This document shows positions 8,701 to 16,209 of a DNA stretch of 64,000 nt, piece after piece. The translations under genes were made by a program, and so were the position numbers. Below the pieces are notes generated by a model. It worked only from the letters and a program-made list of their open reading frames with translations. It was not told the DNA's origin and ran no database searches. Where the stretch lies: NCBI GenBank assembly GCA_963760285.1, contig CAVXCI010000001.1, forward strand, positions 1,302,001-1,366,000. Direction: 5' to 3'. Numbering within the stretch: the first letter of the stretch is position 1; each line of letters opens with the position of its first letter. The stretch is from PALSA-278 sp963760285 (GTDB taxonomy: Bacteria; Acidobacteriota; Terriglobia; Acidiferrales; UBA7541).

Positions 8701-9422
8701 TCTTCGGTGTCGCTTCCATTCACGATGAAACTGTTGGCGAATTCCCGCTGCCCGTTGATCGAGACGGTGCCGGGATTCAAATCTCCCGAGGGCGAGAGCG
8801 CGCTCGCGCCCACGTCCTGCACCGTCTCGGGCGTGATGGAAGTCACCGGCGCAACCCCGGGCTGAAGGGCCAGCAAATCCGTAAAGCTCCGGCCATTGAG
8901 GGGCACGGCCGTCATCTGCGTGCCGGTGATGACCTCGCCCAGTTGCGTGCTGGTGGTTTCAACCTGAACCTGGTTTTCAGTTACGGTAACGACGTCGGAC
9001 CTCGCTCCAATTTCCAGAGCCGCGTCAACGGTCAATGCGCTGTTCGCGTCAATAACGATTCCCGTCCGGCGGTAGGGTTTAAAATCCGCGCTTTGGACTT
9101 CGAGATCGTAGTGACCGATCGGCATGCTGAGAAAGGAATAGAAACCCTTGTCGTCGGTCGCAACTGTTCGCTTAATTCCTGTGTCGGTATTTGTTAAAGT
9201 AACCGTGGCCTTAGAAATCACCGCGCCGCTGGGATCGGTCACCGTGCCCGAGATACTTCCCCCCACGCCCGCCCGCGCGGAACGGGCCAGCCACGGAAGC
9301 AGGCCCAGCGCCACGAGGAAACAAATTAGTATTTTGACCGGCGTCTTCCGGCGCCGGAGTTCGTGGCCTATGGAATGCGCCGAAACGTAGAACTGTTCAT
9401 TGCCGGATCGGATTGCAGCCAT
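5781..9422 (-). CDS. Oar-like TonB-dependent receptor with carboxypeptidase-regulatory domain
   Basis: This 1213-residue outer-membrane protein belongs to the large acidobacterial TonB-dependent receptor family with an N-terminal Ig-like domain, probably importing oligosaccharides or peptides. A signal peptide lies at about residues 27-51 (VKILICFLVALGLLPWLARS). Residues 53-135 form the carboxypeptidase-regulatory-like domain (GSISGTVTDPSGAVI...YSFLSMPIGHYDLEV). A plug domain follows (VPLNGRSFTDLLALQPGV, IVNGSDTEED, NVVTKSGANAFHG), then a long beta-barrel ending in phenylalanine (QLGAKFLF), the usual outer-membrane insertion signal. A GGGAGAG site precedes the ATG at 9422. It is monocistronic. 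The substrate cannot be told from the sequence; no cognate SusD or ABC genes are adjacent. Confidence 0.93.
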   Translation of the reverse strand: MAAIRSGNEQFYVSAHSIGHELRRRKTPVKILICFLVALGLLPWLARSARAGVGGSISGTVTDPSGAVISKATVTLTNTDTGIKRTVATDDKGFYSFLSMPIGHYDLEVQSADFKPYRRTGIVIDANSALTVDAALEIGARSDVVTVTENQVQVETTSTQLGEVITGTQMTAVPLNGRSFTDLLALQPGVAPVTSITPETVQDVGASALSPSGDLNPGTVSINGQREFANSFIVNGSDTEEDVNMGAAIIPNLDSIAEFRILTSNFDAEYGEFSGGQINVVTKSGANAFHGDGFEFLRNTNLDARNYFSPTRGAFDQNQFGGTLGGPVKRDKIFFFGDYQGTRSTQGVDTGQIPVPSMEDRTGDLSDMAGSFVTTNANGNVVPTTVSGPYFASLLTQKLGYSVWAGEPYYTPGCSSSSCVLPDATIPQSAWSAPATNLLKYIPTPNNANGTFSSSAYNQTLGDDKGGYRLDANTRWGLLSAYYFLDNWSQNNPYPVAQGGANVPGFNALYTGRAQLLNLSDTKTINATALNEFRFSFMRDANNLGQPVGGVGVSLASQGFVVGEGTPGIVPLSPKTEGVESVGFNSFTIGTNTNELHQINNTFQWTDNFTKVLGTHTFKAGGEFHYDQVNVNAIAQFNGSFLFFGTETGSDFADFLLGIPSQYNQSQLQPFYGRNKYTGLYAQDSWRATRDLTLNYGLRWERIEAWYEKYNQIATFVPGEQSVAFPGAPPGIVYPTDPGVPRTLAPPGNLDFAPRLGLAYSPSVSGDGLLAKILGGPGKSSIRASYGMFYSAIEALTIGVMSANAPYGTTYTSPAPPLFSTPFITAANGQNLGQYFPVTLAPLNTSASHPDPNVDWSQFEPITGLPNYETTNRTPYTEEYMLSLERGFGANTVLSVNYVGTQGHRLLVLEEANPGNPSLCLFLSNPANLAPGQTPCGPFGEDSTYVTSTGQIYNGTRGPLGSEFGSNANQATLGNSNYNALQVTLRHSGKRLNVLAGYTYSKSQDQSSNLGEAVNPLNPSLSKALSAFDVKNNFVVSYSYQLPLEHLFRASNRWTQGWEISGITHFSSGLPVTLVNYGDNSLLGSEPNGINNYGIDEPDYLGGPLNLNHNPRNGKPYFDASQFTENALGTPGNAQRRFFYGPGMDNYDMALLKNVRLTESKALQFRLEAFNVFNHAQFFGPQAVDGNIDSLTFGQVISADAPRLVQLGAKFLF

Positions 9423-9459
9423 TTAATCTTTCTCTCCCGTCGCTCGCGGCTGTTCCCCG

Positions 9460-9549
9460 TATAATGGATAGGGTCGCCAGCCTGCGGGCTGTCGATTTCG
9501 GTCCCCGCGACCCTTCGCAAAAAGGTTTAGTCGCGGGGACCGCTTTTTA
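9460..9549 (+). ncRNA. Candidate small RNA with intrinsic terminator
   Basis: A perfect TATAAT at 9460-9465 predicts a start near 9472. The following 77 bases contain a short hairpin (CAGCC/GGCTG near 9478-9491) and then a 12-base perfect inverted repeat followed by a T-run at 9500-9548. The TonB receptor starts on the other strand at 9422 and no plus-strand gene precedes this terminator, so a short independent transcript is the simplest explanation. No good -35 box is visible and no known RNA family is recognised. Confidence 0.4.
9500..9548 (+). terminator. Strong rho-independent terminator
   Basis: GGTCCCCGCGAC (9500-9511) pairs perfectly with GTCGCGGGGACC (9530-9541) across an 18-base loop and is followed by GCTTTTTAT. 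The T-run is on the plus strand, so it terminates plus-strand transcription, although no plus-strand protein gene lies upstream. Confidence 0.7.
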
Positions 9550-9591
9550 TCTCCTGCTCCTCTGCAAATATCCGCGACTGTGTCGCATCTG

Positions 9592-9624
9592 AGACCCGGC
9601 TCCCGTCGTTTGGCTCCCGGGTCT
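9592..9624 (-). terminator. Possible hairpin downstream of the Fur-family gene
   Basis: AGACCCGG (9592-9599) and CCGGGTCT (9617-9624) form an eight-base inverted repeat about 40 bases after the regulator's stop codon. There is no clear T-run, so termination is only a guess. Confidence 0.25.
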
Positions 9625-9662
9625 GCACTGTGAACTGGAACGTCGCCGGTTGGCCCCGGTGT

Positions 9663-10190
9663 TTAGAGCGGCTTGCTGGCAGGCATGCGTCTCTGGGAAG
9701 TCTGGCAACACCGTTTGCATAGTCCGCCGGCTTCCAGGCGGACTACACGGATTTGAAAACCGCTTTGCTTGGCCATCTCTTTTCGGAGTTCTTCGAAAGC
9801 CGGACTCGTATATTCCATGATAGCCCCGCAACGAAAGCAGGCCATGTGGCAATGGTCGCGGCTGGTCTTGGCCTCGTAATAGTGCTTTTCGCCCTCAATG
9901 TGCATCAGGTCGAGTTCATCAATCAGCCCGCGCTTCTTCAGCAAGGCGATGGTCCGATAGACCGTGGCGCGATCGATACCCGGATCCTTCTGCTGCGCCA
10001 TACGCAGCAATGTGGCGGCGTCCAGGTGGCGTGAAGCATCCTGCATGATGCCCACCAGCAGCCGCCTTTGCGCCGTGATGCGCACGCCGCGCTCCACCAG
10101 CAAATCCATCAGAGACGGCCGGGTGATGGCCTTGCTGTTTTTAGACCTTCCCAGATGCGACTCGGTCGCAATTAAAGCGCCTGTTTCCAT
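9663..10190 (-). CDS. Fur-family metal-dependent transcriptional repressor
   Basis: The 175-residue product has a Fur-type winged helix (RGVRITAQRRLLVGIMQDA...DRATVYRTIALLKKRGLI) followed by the dimerisation and metal-binding part, with DHCHMACFRCGAIMEY and a second CxxC, CKRC, near the C-terminus. These two CxxC pairs form the structural zinc site of the family. Whether it senses Fe, Zn or peroxide cannot be decided from sequence. The ATG at 10188-10190 is preceded by AGGGAAGAAG; a TTG start at 10226 is less likely because it would begin inside the palindrome described next. It lies between a TonB receptor and a polysaccharide locus, but is transcribed alone. Confidence 0.9.
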   Translation of the reverse strand: METGALIATESHLGRSKNSKAITRPSLMDLLVERGVRITAQRRLLVGIMQDASRHLDAATLLRMAQQKDPGIDRATVYRTIALLKKRGLIDELDLMHIEGEKHYYEAKTSRDHCHMACFRCGAIMEYTSPAFEELRKEMAKQSGFQIRVVRLEAGGLCKRCCQTSQRRMPASKPL

Positions 10191-10208
10191 AAAATCGCTT
10201 CTTCCCTT

Positions 10209-10227
10209 GTTGTAACTCAGTTTCAAC
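10209..10227. promoter_or_regulatory. Near-perfect 9-1-9 dyad, candidate autoregulatory operator
   Basis: GTTGTAACTCAGTTTCAAC is an inverted repeat with eight of nine arm positions paired around a central C (10218). It sits 19-37 bases upstream of the Fur-family start codon, where a promoter or leader is expected. Fur-family proteins often bind 7-1-7 or 9-1-9 dyads upstream of their own genes. Its use by this regulator is inferred from position. Confidence 0.5.
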
Positions 10228-10657
10228 TGGAAATAGATTGAACTTTATTTTTTCTCTTCTGTCAAGCCAGAGCTCGAAGCGTTACATGGGAATCTCGCCT
10301 TCCCGCTGTTCCGGACAAAAAGGGATCAGAACTATGCGCGGACAACAATCCAATGGCGCCCCTCCTCAATTCTGCGCACCCCGGTTTCGCAAACGGCCAT
10401 TTCTAACAGGAAAACCGATACGGATAGAAATCCGCTTAACTCTTTTAGCATTCAACACTTAATAATTTCTACTCGAAAACAAGAACACATGCTGCGCCGC
10501 CGTGCATTTCACCCCAGGATCTCGCCACTCTATTTCCGTACAAGGGCCGGCTCCGCTGCCTCCCGGAGAAAATCCGTGTATGCTAGCGCCGTTGCCTCTT
10601 TTTCTGCCGGCATAATCACGTTGAAGATTCTGCCGCGCCGGGAAAGCCGGAGATGGA
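10228..10657. other. AT-richer intergenic region with repeat copy B
   Basis: No conserved coding sequence is seen. The interval contains the second copy of the diverged repeat (10252-10412) and an AT-rich stretch around 10440-10480 that may hold the promoter for the downstream polysaccharide locus. Confidence 0.45.
10252..10412 (+). repeat. Diverged interspersed repeat, copy B
   Basis: Blocks match copy A (5453-5590) in the same order and orientation: TCTCTTCTGTCA, GCGTTACA, GATCAGAACTATGCGCGGAC (10324-10343) and TTTCTAACAGG near 10400. Spacing differs by insertions. This looks like an old non-coding element, possibly the remnant of an insertion-sequence end. Confidence 0.5.
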
Positions 10658-11806
10658 ATGACGGACTATGCTTTTTCCCGGGCGGCCAGCCCGGAAAAAG
10701 AACTGCTTCTCCTCTGCGCCCGCAAAGACCCCGCGCCCCGCGCCGCGCAACGCGTTCGTGAACTTTCCCGCCAGCCGCTGAACTGGCAGCTGGTAGCTAC
10801 CTCCGCCTGGGATCATCGCGTCAGCCAGCTTCTCACCAGCAATCTCGAGCGCCTGTGCGCAGAAAACGTCCCGGAAATCTGGATGCAATATCTGCGCGAA
10901 AATCGCGAGCGAAATTTGCGCCGCTCGCTGATGCTGGGCGCGGAATTGCTGCGTGTTATGGACTTGCTGCAGTCCGCCGGCATTCAGGCGATTCCTTACA
11001 AGGGTCCCACCCTCGCGGCATTGGCATATGGCGATCTCGGCATGAGGGAATTTGGCGATCTGGATTTGCTGGTCGCGCATGACGAAATCGAGCGCGCGCA
11101 GCAGATCATGCAGGGATTGGATTACCAAACCCAGCCTCGCACGCCCGGCGGTCAAACCCCGCAGCAGCAGGTTCCCGGCCAATACATTTTCTTTCGCGAT
11201 CAGGATCGCTATCTCGTCGAACTGCACACGGAGCGGACGCTTCGCTATTTTCCCAAACCTTTGAACATCGCTCTTCTGCGTGGACGATTGCAGCCAGCGC
11301 CGATAGGCGGACGCACCGTCCCCACATTGGGCATGGAAGATCTCCTGAATTTTCTGTGCGTTCATGGCTCCAAGCATTTTTGGAATCGCATTCAGTGGAT
11401 TTCCGATATTGCCGAACTTGTGGACGGCGGCCGCGCGCCGAATCTTTCGGCCGCCCTGGATCGCGCCAATGAATTTGGCAGCCGCCGCATGTTGTTGCTT
11501 GGATTGCGGCTGGCGGATGAATTGTTGGGCGCTTGTATCCCGGAAAACATTCGTGGAGAACATCGCGCGGAACCATCCGTGGATTTCATGGCCGCCCAGG
11601 TGCGCGAAATCATTTTTACCGATCACATGATTGAACCCGCCATTGGCCAACGAACGCGCTTTCGTATGCACATGCGCGGAGGTCTCATCAGCGGCTTGTT
11701 GTACAGTCTGCGCCTCGCCACCGTTCCAACGGAGGAGGACTGGCGCGGGCGCCTCTCCCGCGCCCGCTTGCCCCCATTTATGCTCTCCTGCGTCCGCTGC
11801 GCCTGA
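10658..11806 (+). CDS. Nucleotidyltransferase-fold protein (NTP_transf_5-like), C-terminal frameshift
   Basis: The 382-residue protein resembles the uncharacterised nucleotidyltransferase family found in bacterial polysaccharide and exosortase loci. The nucleotidyltransferase-like core shows IPYKGPTLAALAYGDLGMREFGDLDLLV, split here as IPYKGPTLA and FGDLDLLV, with the paired acids of the metal site in DLDLL. A later helical part (FLCVHGSKHFWNRIQWISDI) is also characteristic. The ATG at 10658 follows GGAG. The end reads LPPFMLSCVRCA, but the adjacent frame reads PIYALLRPLRLIGKYG, which looks like a natural C-terminus; one C appears to be missing from the C-run at 11771-11775. Substrate unknown. 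It opens the polysaccharide locus. Confidence 0.75.
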   Translation: MTDYAFSRAASPEKELLLLCARKDPAPRAAQRVRELSRQPLNWQLVATSAWDHRVSQLLTSNLERLCAENVPEIWMQYLRENRERNLRRSLMLGAELLRVMDLLQSAGIQAIPYKGPTLAALAYGDLGMREFGDLDLLVAHDEIERAQQIMQGLDYQTQPRTPGGQTPQQQVPGQYIFFRDQDRYLVELHTERTLRYFPKPLNIALLRGRLQPAPIGGRTVPTLGMEDLLNFLCVHGSKHFWNRIQWISDIAELVDGGRAPNLSAALDRANEFGSRRMLLLGLRLADELLGACIPENIRGEHRAEPSVDFMAAQVREIIFTDHMIEPAIGQRTRFRMHMRGGLISGLLYSLRLATVPTEEDWRGRLSRARLPPFMLSCVRCA

Positions 11807-11820
11807 TCGGAAAATATGGA

Positions 11821-12369
11821 ATGGGACTGCGCCCGCGCGGCTCTCCCGACCTTGGGCCGTTCGTGGCCACCGCGCCGGAAATCGTCGAAGCGATGTTGAA
11901 TCTGGCCGCGCTGCGCGAAAATGACGTGCTCTATGATCTCGGCTGCGGTGACGGGCAAATCGTGGCGGCCGCAGCGGCACGCTTTGGATGCCGCTGCCTG
12001 GGGATAGACGTTGACCTGCAACGAATCTCCGAGGCTCACGCAAAGGTGGAAGCGGCGGGCCTGGAGCATTTGATTAGGCTCGTCTGCGATGATGTGCGCA
12101 ACGTGGATTTAAGTCCGGCGACTGTGGTGACCATGTATCTCACCATCCCCGGCAACGCAAAACTCCGGCAACAACTCACCACCACGCTTCGTCCGGGAAC
12201 ACGGGTGGTCAGCCGCGATTGGGATATGCCGGGCTGGCGCGCGGAAAGAACAGTGGAGATGAAAATTGGCGAAGGAATGCACGCCACGCTTTTTTTGTGG
12301 CGCATCGGAAGCGAGTCCGGCGAGCACGCAGATGCCACGGCGCGGGAAGCCGAAAAGCTTCTTCGCTAG
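11821..12369 (+). CDS. Class I SAM-dependent methyltransferase
   Basis: A 182-residue protein with the SAM-binding motif LYDLGCGDGQIVAAAA (motif I), an acidic residue at the end of strand 2 (CLGIDVDL) and a following CDDVRNVDL. The N-terminus APEIVEAMLNLAAL matches small acidobacterial and cyanobacterial methyltransferases of unknown substrate. It lies 14 bases after the nucleotidyltransferase-like gene. Its frame is open upstream into the corrected C-terminus of that gene, so the ATG at 11821 is only the most convenient start and the true boundary depends on resolving the upstream frameshift. Confidence 0.75.
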   Translation: MGLRPRGSPDLGPFVATAPEIVEAMLNLAALRENDVLYDLGCGDGQIVAAAAARFGCRCLGIDVDLQRISEAHAKVEAAGLEHLIRLVCDDVRNVDLSPATVVTMYLTIPGNAKLRQQLTTTLRPGTRVVSRDWDMPGWRAERTVEMKIGEGMHATLFLWRIGSESGEHADATAREAEKLLR

Positions 12370-12443
12370 GCGGCCGGGCGAGTTCCGCCATTTCAGCACA
12401 TAGGAGTTGCATTCACCCGGTGAGCGGGAGAAAGTAATCGCGC

Positions 12444-13751
12444 GTGGAGACTGTCCTTCAAAAACCCTTGCAACGCCTTTTGGCGCTGCTGCTCGCCCTG
12501 TTCGTTGCGAGTACGGTGGTTTTCACGGCGGCGAAGATGGGAGTCGCCGATGTTCTGAATCGCACTTCCAGTCCGGAAAACTGGCTCCGTGCCGCGCAAA
12601 TTGAGCCTGGCTATGGCGAATACTGGCATCATCTGGGCTATTACCGTCAAAACGATCTCGATAGCGCCGATCCGGTCCTGGCGACGGAGTATTACGAAAA
12701 GGCGGTCCGCACGGATTCACGTTCCAGCCGCTATTGGCTGGATTTGGCCAGCGCCCTGCAGCAGGCGGATCATCCGCAACAAGCTCGCGACGCCTTCCAA
12801 CAAGCGGTTGCCAATTTCCCCATCTCCGCGGAGGCCAAATGGGCCTTCGGCAACTTCCTGCTTCTTCAGGGTGATTTCAACGGTGGAGTCGCCCAACTTC
12901 GCCAGGCTGTTTTAATTGATCCATCTCTGCGCCCGCTGGCCATTTCACGCTGTTGGCAATCGCATCCCGATGCGGACACGTTGTTGGATCAACTCCTCCC
13001 CGCCCAGCCCGCTGCTTACGCGGATGCTTTGGATTTTTTCGCTTCCAATCAGGATGTGGATTCCGGGATTAAGGTCTGGAACCGGTTGATTGCTCTAAAA
13101 CAACCGTTTCCTGTGCATCTCACCTTCAGTTTTTTTGACGAAATGATCCGCCAGGGCCGCGCGGAGGAAGGCCGCCGCATGTGGCAACAGGCGTACGATG
13201 TGGACCGCCTGGCCTACGATTTGCCCGCAGATCGCTCCGTTGTCTGGAATGGAGGGTTCGAACATGACCTTGCCGATGGGGGCTTCGGCTGGCGCACGTA
13301 CGGAGCGCCCGGAGTTACCATTGAGCCGGATACGGAGGTTGTCCATTCCGGAAAAAGATCCGTGCGGATTGATTTCGAGGGAGCTGCGAACGTAGATTTC
13401 TTCCATTTGTTCCAGTATGTCGCGGTGCAACCGGGACGAAAATATCATTTCCGTGGGTGGCTGCGCACGGATGCTATCACCACGGATAGCGGAGTGCGCT
13501 TCTCGCTATCCGATCAGGGAAATAAAACCGCTGGCGAATTGCTCACTCCCAGCGTTACCGGCACCACTCCGTGGACACTGATGGAGACTGACATTGTGGC
13601 CGGCCCCACTTCGCACGTGCTGAATCTTCAGGTTCGCCGCTTTCCGGCGCGCGGGTTCGATAGCCGCATCGAGGGCACTGCCTGGGTGGACGACATTTCG
13701 TTGATTGCCGTGGACGGCCAATCACATGCCGCGGGAACCGCCAAACCATGA
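12444..13751 (+). CDS. TPR protein with C-terminal carbohydrate-binding-like domain
   Basis: The 435-residue protein starts at a GTG preceded by GGGAG. Residues 10-30 form a hydrophobic anchor or signal (LLALLLALFVASTVVFTA). Residues 40-170 contain TPR-like helices (GYGEYWHHLGYYRQND, ATEYYEKAVRTDSRSSRYW, QARDAFQQAVANFP). After about residue 275 it becomes beta-rich: VVWNGGFEHDLADGGFGW...VHSGKRSVRIDFEG, as in carbohydrate-binding modules of the CBM4/9 type. It is probably an envelope protein aiding polysaccharide assembly. The stop overlaps the next gene's start in an ATGA, implying translational coupling with the ligase/polymerase. Confidence 0.75.
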   Translation: METVLQKPLQRLLALLLALFVASTVVFTAAKMGVADVLNRTSSPENWLRAAQIEPGYGEYWHHLGYYRQNDLDSADPVLATEYYEKAVRTDSRSSRYWLDLASALQQADHPQQARDAFQQAVANFPISAEAKWAFGNFLLLQGDFNGGVAQLRQAVLIDPSLRPLAISRCWQSHPDADTLLDQLLPAQPAAYADALDFFASNQDVDSGIKVWNRLIALKQPFPVHLTFSFFDEMIRQGRAEEGRRMWQQAYDVDRLAYDLPADRSVVWNGGFEHDLADGGFGWRTYGAPGVTIEPDTEVVHSGKRSVRIDFEGAANVDFFHLFQYVAVQPGRKYHFRGWLRTDAITTDSGVRFSLSDQGNKTAGELLTPSVTGTTPWTLMETDIVAGPTSHVLNLQVRRFPARGFDSRIEGTAWVDDISLIAVDGQSHAAGTAKP

Positions 13752-15037
13752 AGGCCATTCGCGCTGGCATCTGTTTCTCACTTGCCTTCGCCGTGCTGCT
13801 CCACGGAGCCGTGGAGGGCTGGTCCGAAGCCATTTTTGAAATCAGCGCGGCACTTCTGTTGGCCACCTGGGCCTGGAAGGTTTACCGAAGGACGGAATAC
13901 CCCATTTGCTGGAGTCCGCTGGACTGGCCTTTGGCCGGGCTGCTCCTCTTCGCGGTGGCACAGCTTATATTCGGCTGGACGGTCTATCCGTACCTGACAA
14001 AACAGGAGTTGCTCCTTCGCACCGCCTGCTTTATCTACTTTTTTCTCTGCACGCAGGTGTTCCGCGAAAAGAGGGACGTGAAGACGCTGGTCTGGTTCCT
14101 GGTGATTCTCGGGTTTGCCGTGGGTCTATTCGGAATCGTTCAGCAATTCACGTTCAACGGAAAGCTCTACTGGATCCGTGAATTGAAAGCCGGCGGCATC
14201 CCATTCGGACCATTCGTTAATCGCAACCATTTCGCCGGTTTCATGGAGTTGATCGCTCCGCTTGGGCTGGCGTTGCTGGTTTTTCACGGGATCCGGAGGG
14301 AGCAAATGGTGCTTACCTGGGTCTTCACCGTGGTGCAGGTGCTGGCGCTGATTATTTCCGCATCGCGTGGCGGAATCCTGGGATTCGTGTTCGGAGTTGG
14401 GCTGCTGCTGATTATTTCCTGGACGAGGAAGGCTGGCCGGGTGCGCCTGGCGGCGATCGTGATGGTACTGTTGGCGGCCGTGGCCCTAACGGGCTGGCTT
14501 GGCGTGGGCGAGGTGGCGGAGCGCTTTGCCAAAGTTGGTCCGGGCGAAGTCTCTCTCCAGCGTCGCGCGGTAATGGCGCGGGGCTCGTGGCATATTTTCC
14601 GTGACCATCCATGGACAGGGACAGGCGCGGGCACCCTTATTTCTGTCTACCCGCGGTACGAGGGGTACTACGACGGCAAGCTGATTGAGCATTCACACAA
14701 CGATTACGTGGAATTGCTCGCGGACATGGGCCTGCCCGGAGGGCTCCTCGGCGCGGTTTTTCTTCTACTGCTCTTCCGGATAGGATTTCGCGAATTGCAG
14801 GTAAGGCAAAGCCCTTTTTCGCTGGCCATTCATGCCGGAGCAATTGCCGCCTGCGGAAGCCTTCTCCTTCATAGTTTCGTGGATTTCAATCTCCACATTC
14901 CCTCCAATGCCGCGCTCTTTCTGGTAATGGCCTTCCTGGCCACTTCACCCGCATTGCCGCTCGAGGAAATTCATCGCGCGCGCTATCGGAGATATTCCAG
15001 CGCCGTTGTTGACAGTCCCGCATCCTCTGCGCCATAG
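13748..15037 (+). CDS. O-antigen ligase / Wzy-like polymerase family membrane protein
   Basis: A 429-residue polytopic inner-membrane protein with about ten to twelve hydrophobic segments. The large periplasmic loop before the last helices contains RGSWHIFRDHPWTGTGAGTL and HSHNDYVELLADMGLPG, the hallmark of the O-antigen ligase (WaaL/Wzy_C) family, including the conserved H-N-x-Y-E-L segment. It either polymerises or ligates glycan repeats. The family does not separate ligases from polymerases by sequence. Start overlaps the TPR gene by four bases; the next gene follows closely. Confidence 0.88.
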   Translation: MKAIRAGICFSLAFAVLLHGAVEGWSEAIFEISAALLLATWAWKVYRRTEYPICWSPLDWPLAGLLLFAVAQLIFGWTVYPYLTKQELLLRTACFIYFFLCTQVFREKRDVKTLVWFLVILGFAVGLFGIVQQFTFNGKLYWIRELKAGGIPFGPFVNRNHFAGFMELIAPLGLALLVFHGIRREQMVLTWVFTVVQVLALIISASRGGILGFVFGVGLLLIISWTRKAGRVRLAAIVMVLLAAVALTGWLGVGEVAERFAKVGPGEVSLQRRAVMARGSWHIFRDHPWTGTGAGTLISVYPRYEGYYDGKLIEHSHNDYVELLADMGLPGGLLGAVFLLLLFRIGFRELQVRQSPFSLAIHAGAIAACGSLLLHSFVDFNLHIPSNAALFLVMAFLATSPALPLEEIHRARYRRYSSAVVDSPASSAP

Positions 15038-15059
15038 TAGGCGCGGGGCGTCCAAATCC

Positions 15060-16157
15060 ATGCTTTCCGAAGGCGTGATTCTCTACCGCGGCAGGAGGTG
15101 TATTCTTTTTGCCTTCCTTGCGCTTGCGCTCGCTCCCTTGGTTCTGGCCCAGCAGACCGGCTCCGCCACCAGTCTTGAGACCGCGCAGCAGGCCAATGCC
15201 CGCCTGGAGCAACTGGCGGGAACTGTCGGGCAGCGTCCGGTCCAGATGGATGCTCTAATCGGCCCCGGCGACCTGGTGCATATTGAAGTTTTCGACGTTC
15301 CCGACCTTTCCCGCGACGTCCGCGTGAGCATGTCGGGAGATATTTCGCTGCCCCTGGTATCTGATCCATTACACGTCGGCGGGTTGACGCCCTTCCAGGC
15401 GCAGGATGCCATCGCTGACGCTCTGAAAAGGGATGGACTTGTGACTCATCCCCAGGTTTCTGTTCTTATGAGAGAGCAGCATGGAATGTCAATTTCCGTG
15501 GTGGGCGCCGTCCAGAAGCCCGGAGTCATTCAGGAAACACGGCCCATGTCCGTGCTTGAAGCTCTGGCCATGGCCGGCGGGTTGGCGGCTGATGCGGGGA
15601 GCGAGGTCCTGATCACCCGGCATGCACCGGAACTGGGCATGGCGGAAACAACCACGAAGAAGGATGCGGCGCCTGGAACCCCGGCCGCGCCTTCAGCGGC
15701 GACGCCCACCGCGGTTACGTTGACGGTGGATCTTAACCATCTGCTGGAAACAGGTGATCCGCAATACAACGTTCCCGTGTATGGCGGCGATATTCTTACC
15801 GTCCCGCACGCTGGCATCGTTTATGTAGGGGGCGCGGTCATGCAGCCCGGGGGTTTCACCCTTCCCAACTCCCAGGATCATATGTCAATTATTCGCGTTC
15901 TGGCCTTGGCTCACGGCACAACGCTCACGGCCAAGATGAATGATTCCGTTATTCTCCGGAAGACGTCGAATGGCAAAACAGAGCAAATCAATGTTCACTT
16001 GAAGGATATTCTTTCACAGAAGGCGGCGGATGAGCCGCTCTATGCCAACGATGTTCTTTTCATTCCAGACAGCACCTCAAAGCGCGCCTTGTACAAGGCG
16101 GCCAACGTGGCTATGTCCGTTACCACCGGTGTTCTCGTTTTCCGCGGAACGCAATAA
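15060..16157 (+). CDS. Wza-like polysaccharide export protein
   Basis: The export protein forms the periplasmic/outer-membrane channel for the polysaccharide. From the ATG at 15060 the 365-residue product has a signal peptide ending near LVLAQQTG; there is no lipobox cysteine at the cleavage site. A Poly_export domain follows (IGPGDLVHIEVFDVPDLS...VRVSMSGDISLPL) and then two SLBB domains (ISVVGAVQKPGV; VYVGGAVMQPGGFTL). An Ala/Pro/Thr-rich insertion (about residues 205-225) interrupts the first SLBB domain. A TTG at 15006 is in frame but would place charged residues before the signal peptide. It is paired with the Wzc-like kinase 52 bases downstream. Confidence 0.9.
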   Translation: MLSEGVILYRGRRCILFAFLALALAPLVLAQQTGSATSLETAQQANARLEQLAGTVGQRPVQMDALIGPGDLVHIEVFDVPDLSRDVRVSMSGDISLPLVSDPLHVGGLTPFQAQDAIADALKRDGLVTHPQVSVLMREQHGMSISVVGAVQKPGVIQETRPMSVLEALAMAGGLAADAGSEVLITRHAPELGMAETTTKKDAAPGTPAAPSAATPTAVTLTVDLNHLLETGDPQYNVPVYGGDILTVPHAGIVYVGGAVMQPGGFTLPNSQDHMSIIRVLALAHGTTLTAKMNDSVILRKTSNGKTEQINVHLKDILSQKAADEPLYANDVLFIPDSTSKRALYKAANVAMSVTTGVLVFRGTQ

Positions 16158-16209
16158 TGTCATGTCCTATGCGGATATCGCGCTGTCTGATTCAGTTTGA
16201 CCCGAGGAG

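Noticed and set aside
10616..12043. A 475-codon open frame on the minus strand opposite the nucleotidyltransferase-like gene
   Set aside because: It is antisense to two well-supported genes and its sequence has no recognisable motifs; such long shadows are common in GC-rich DNA.
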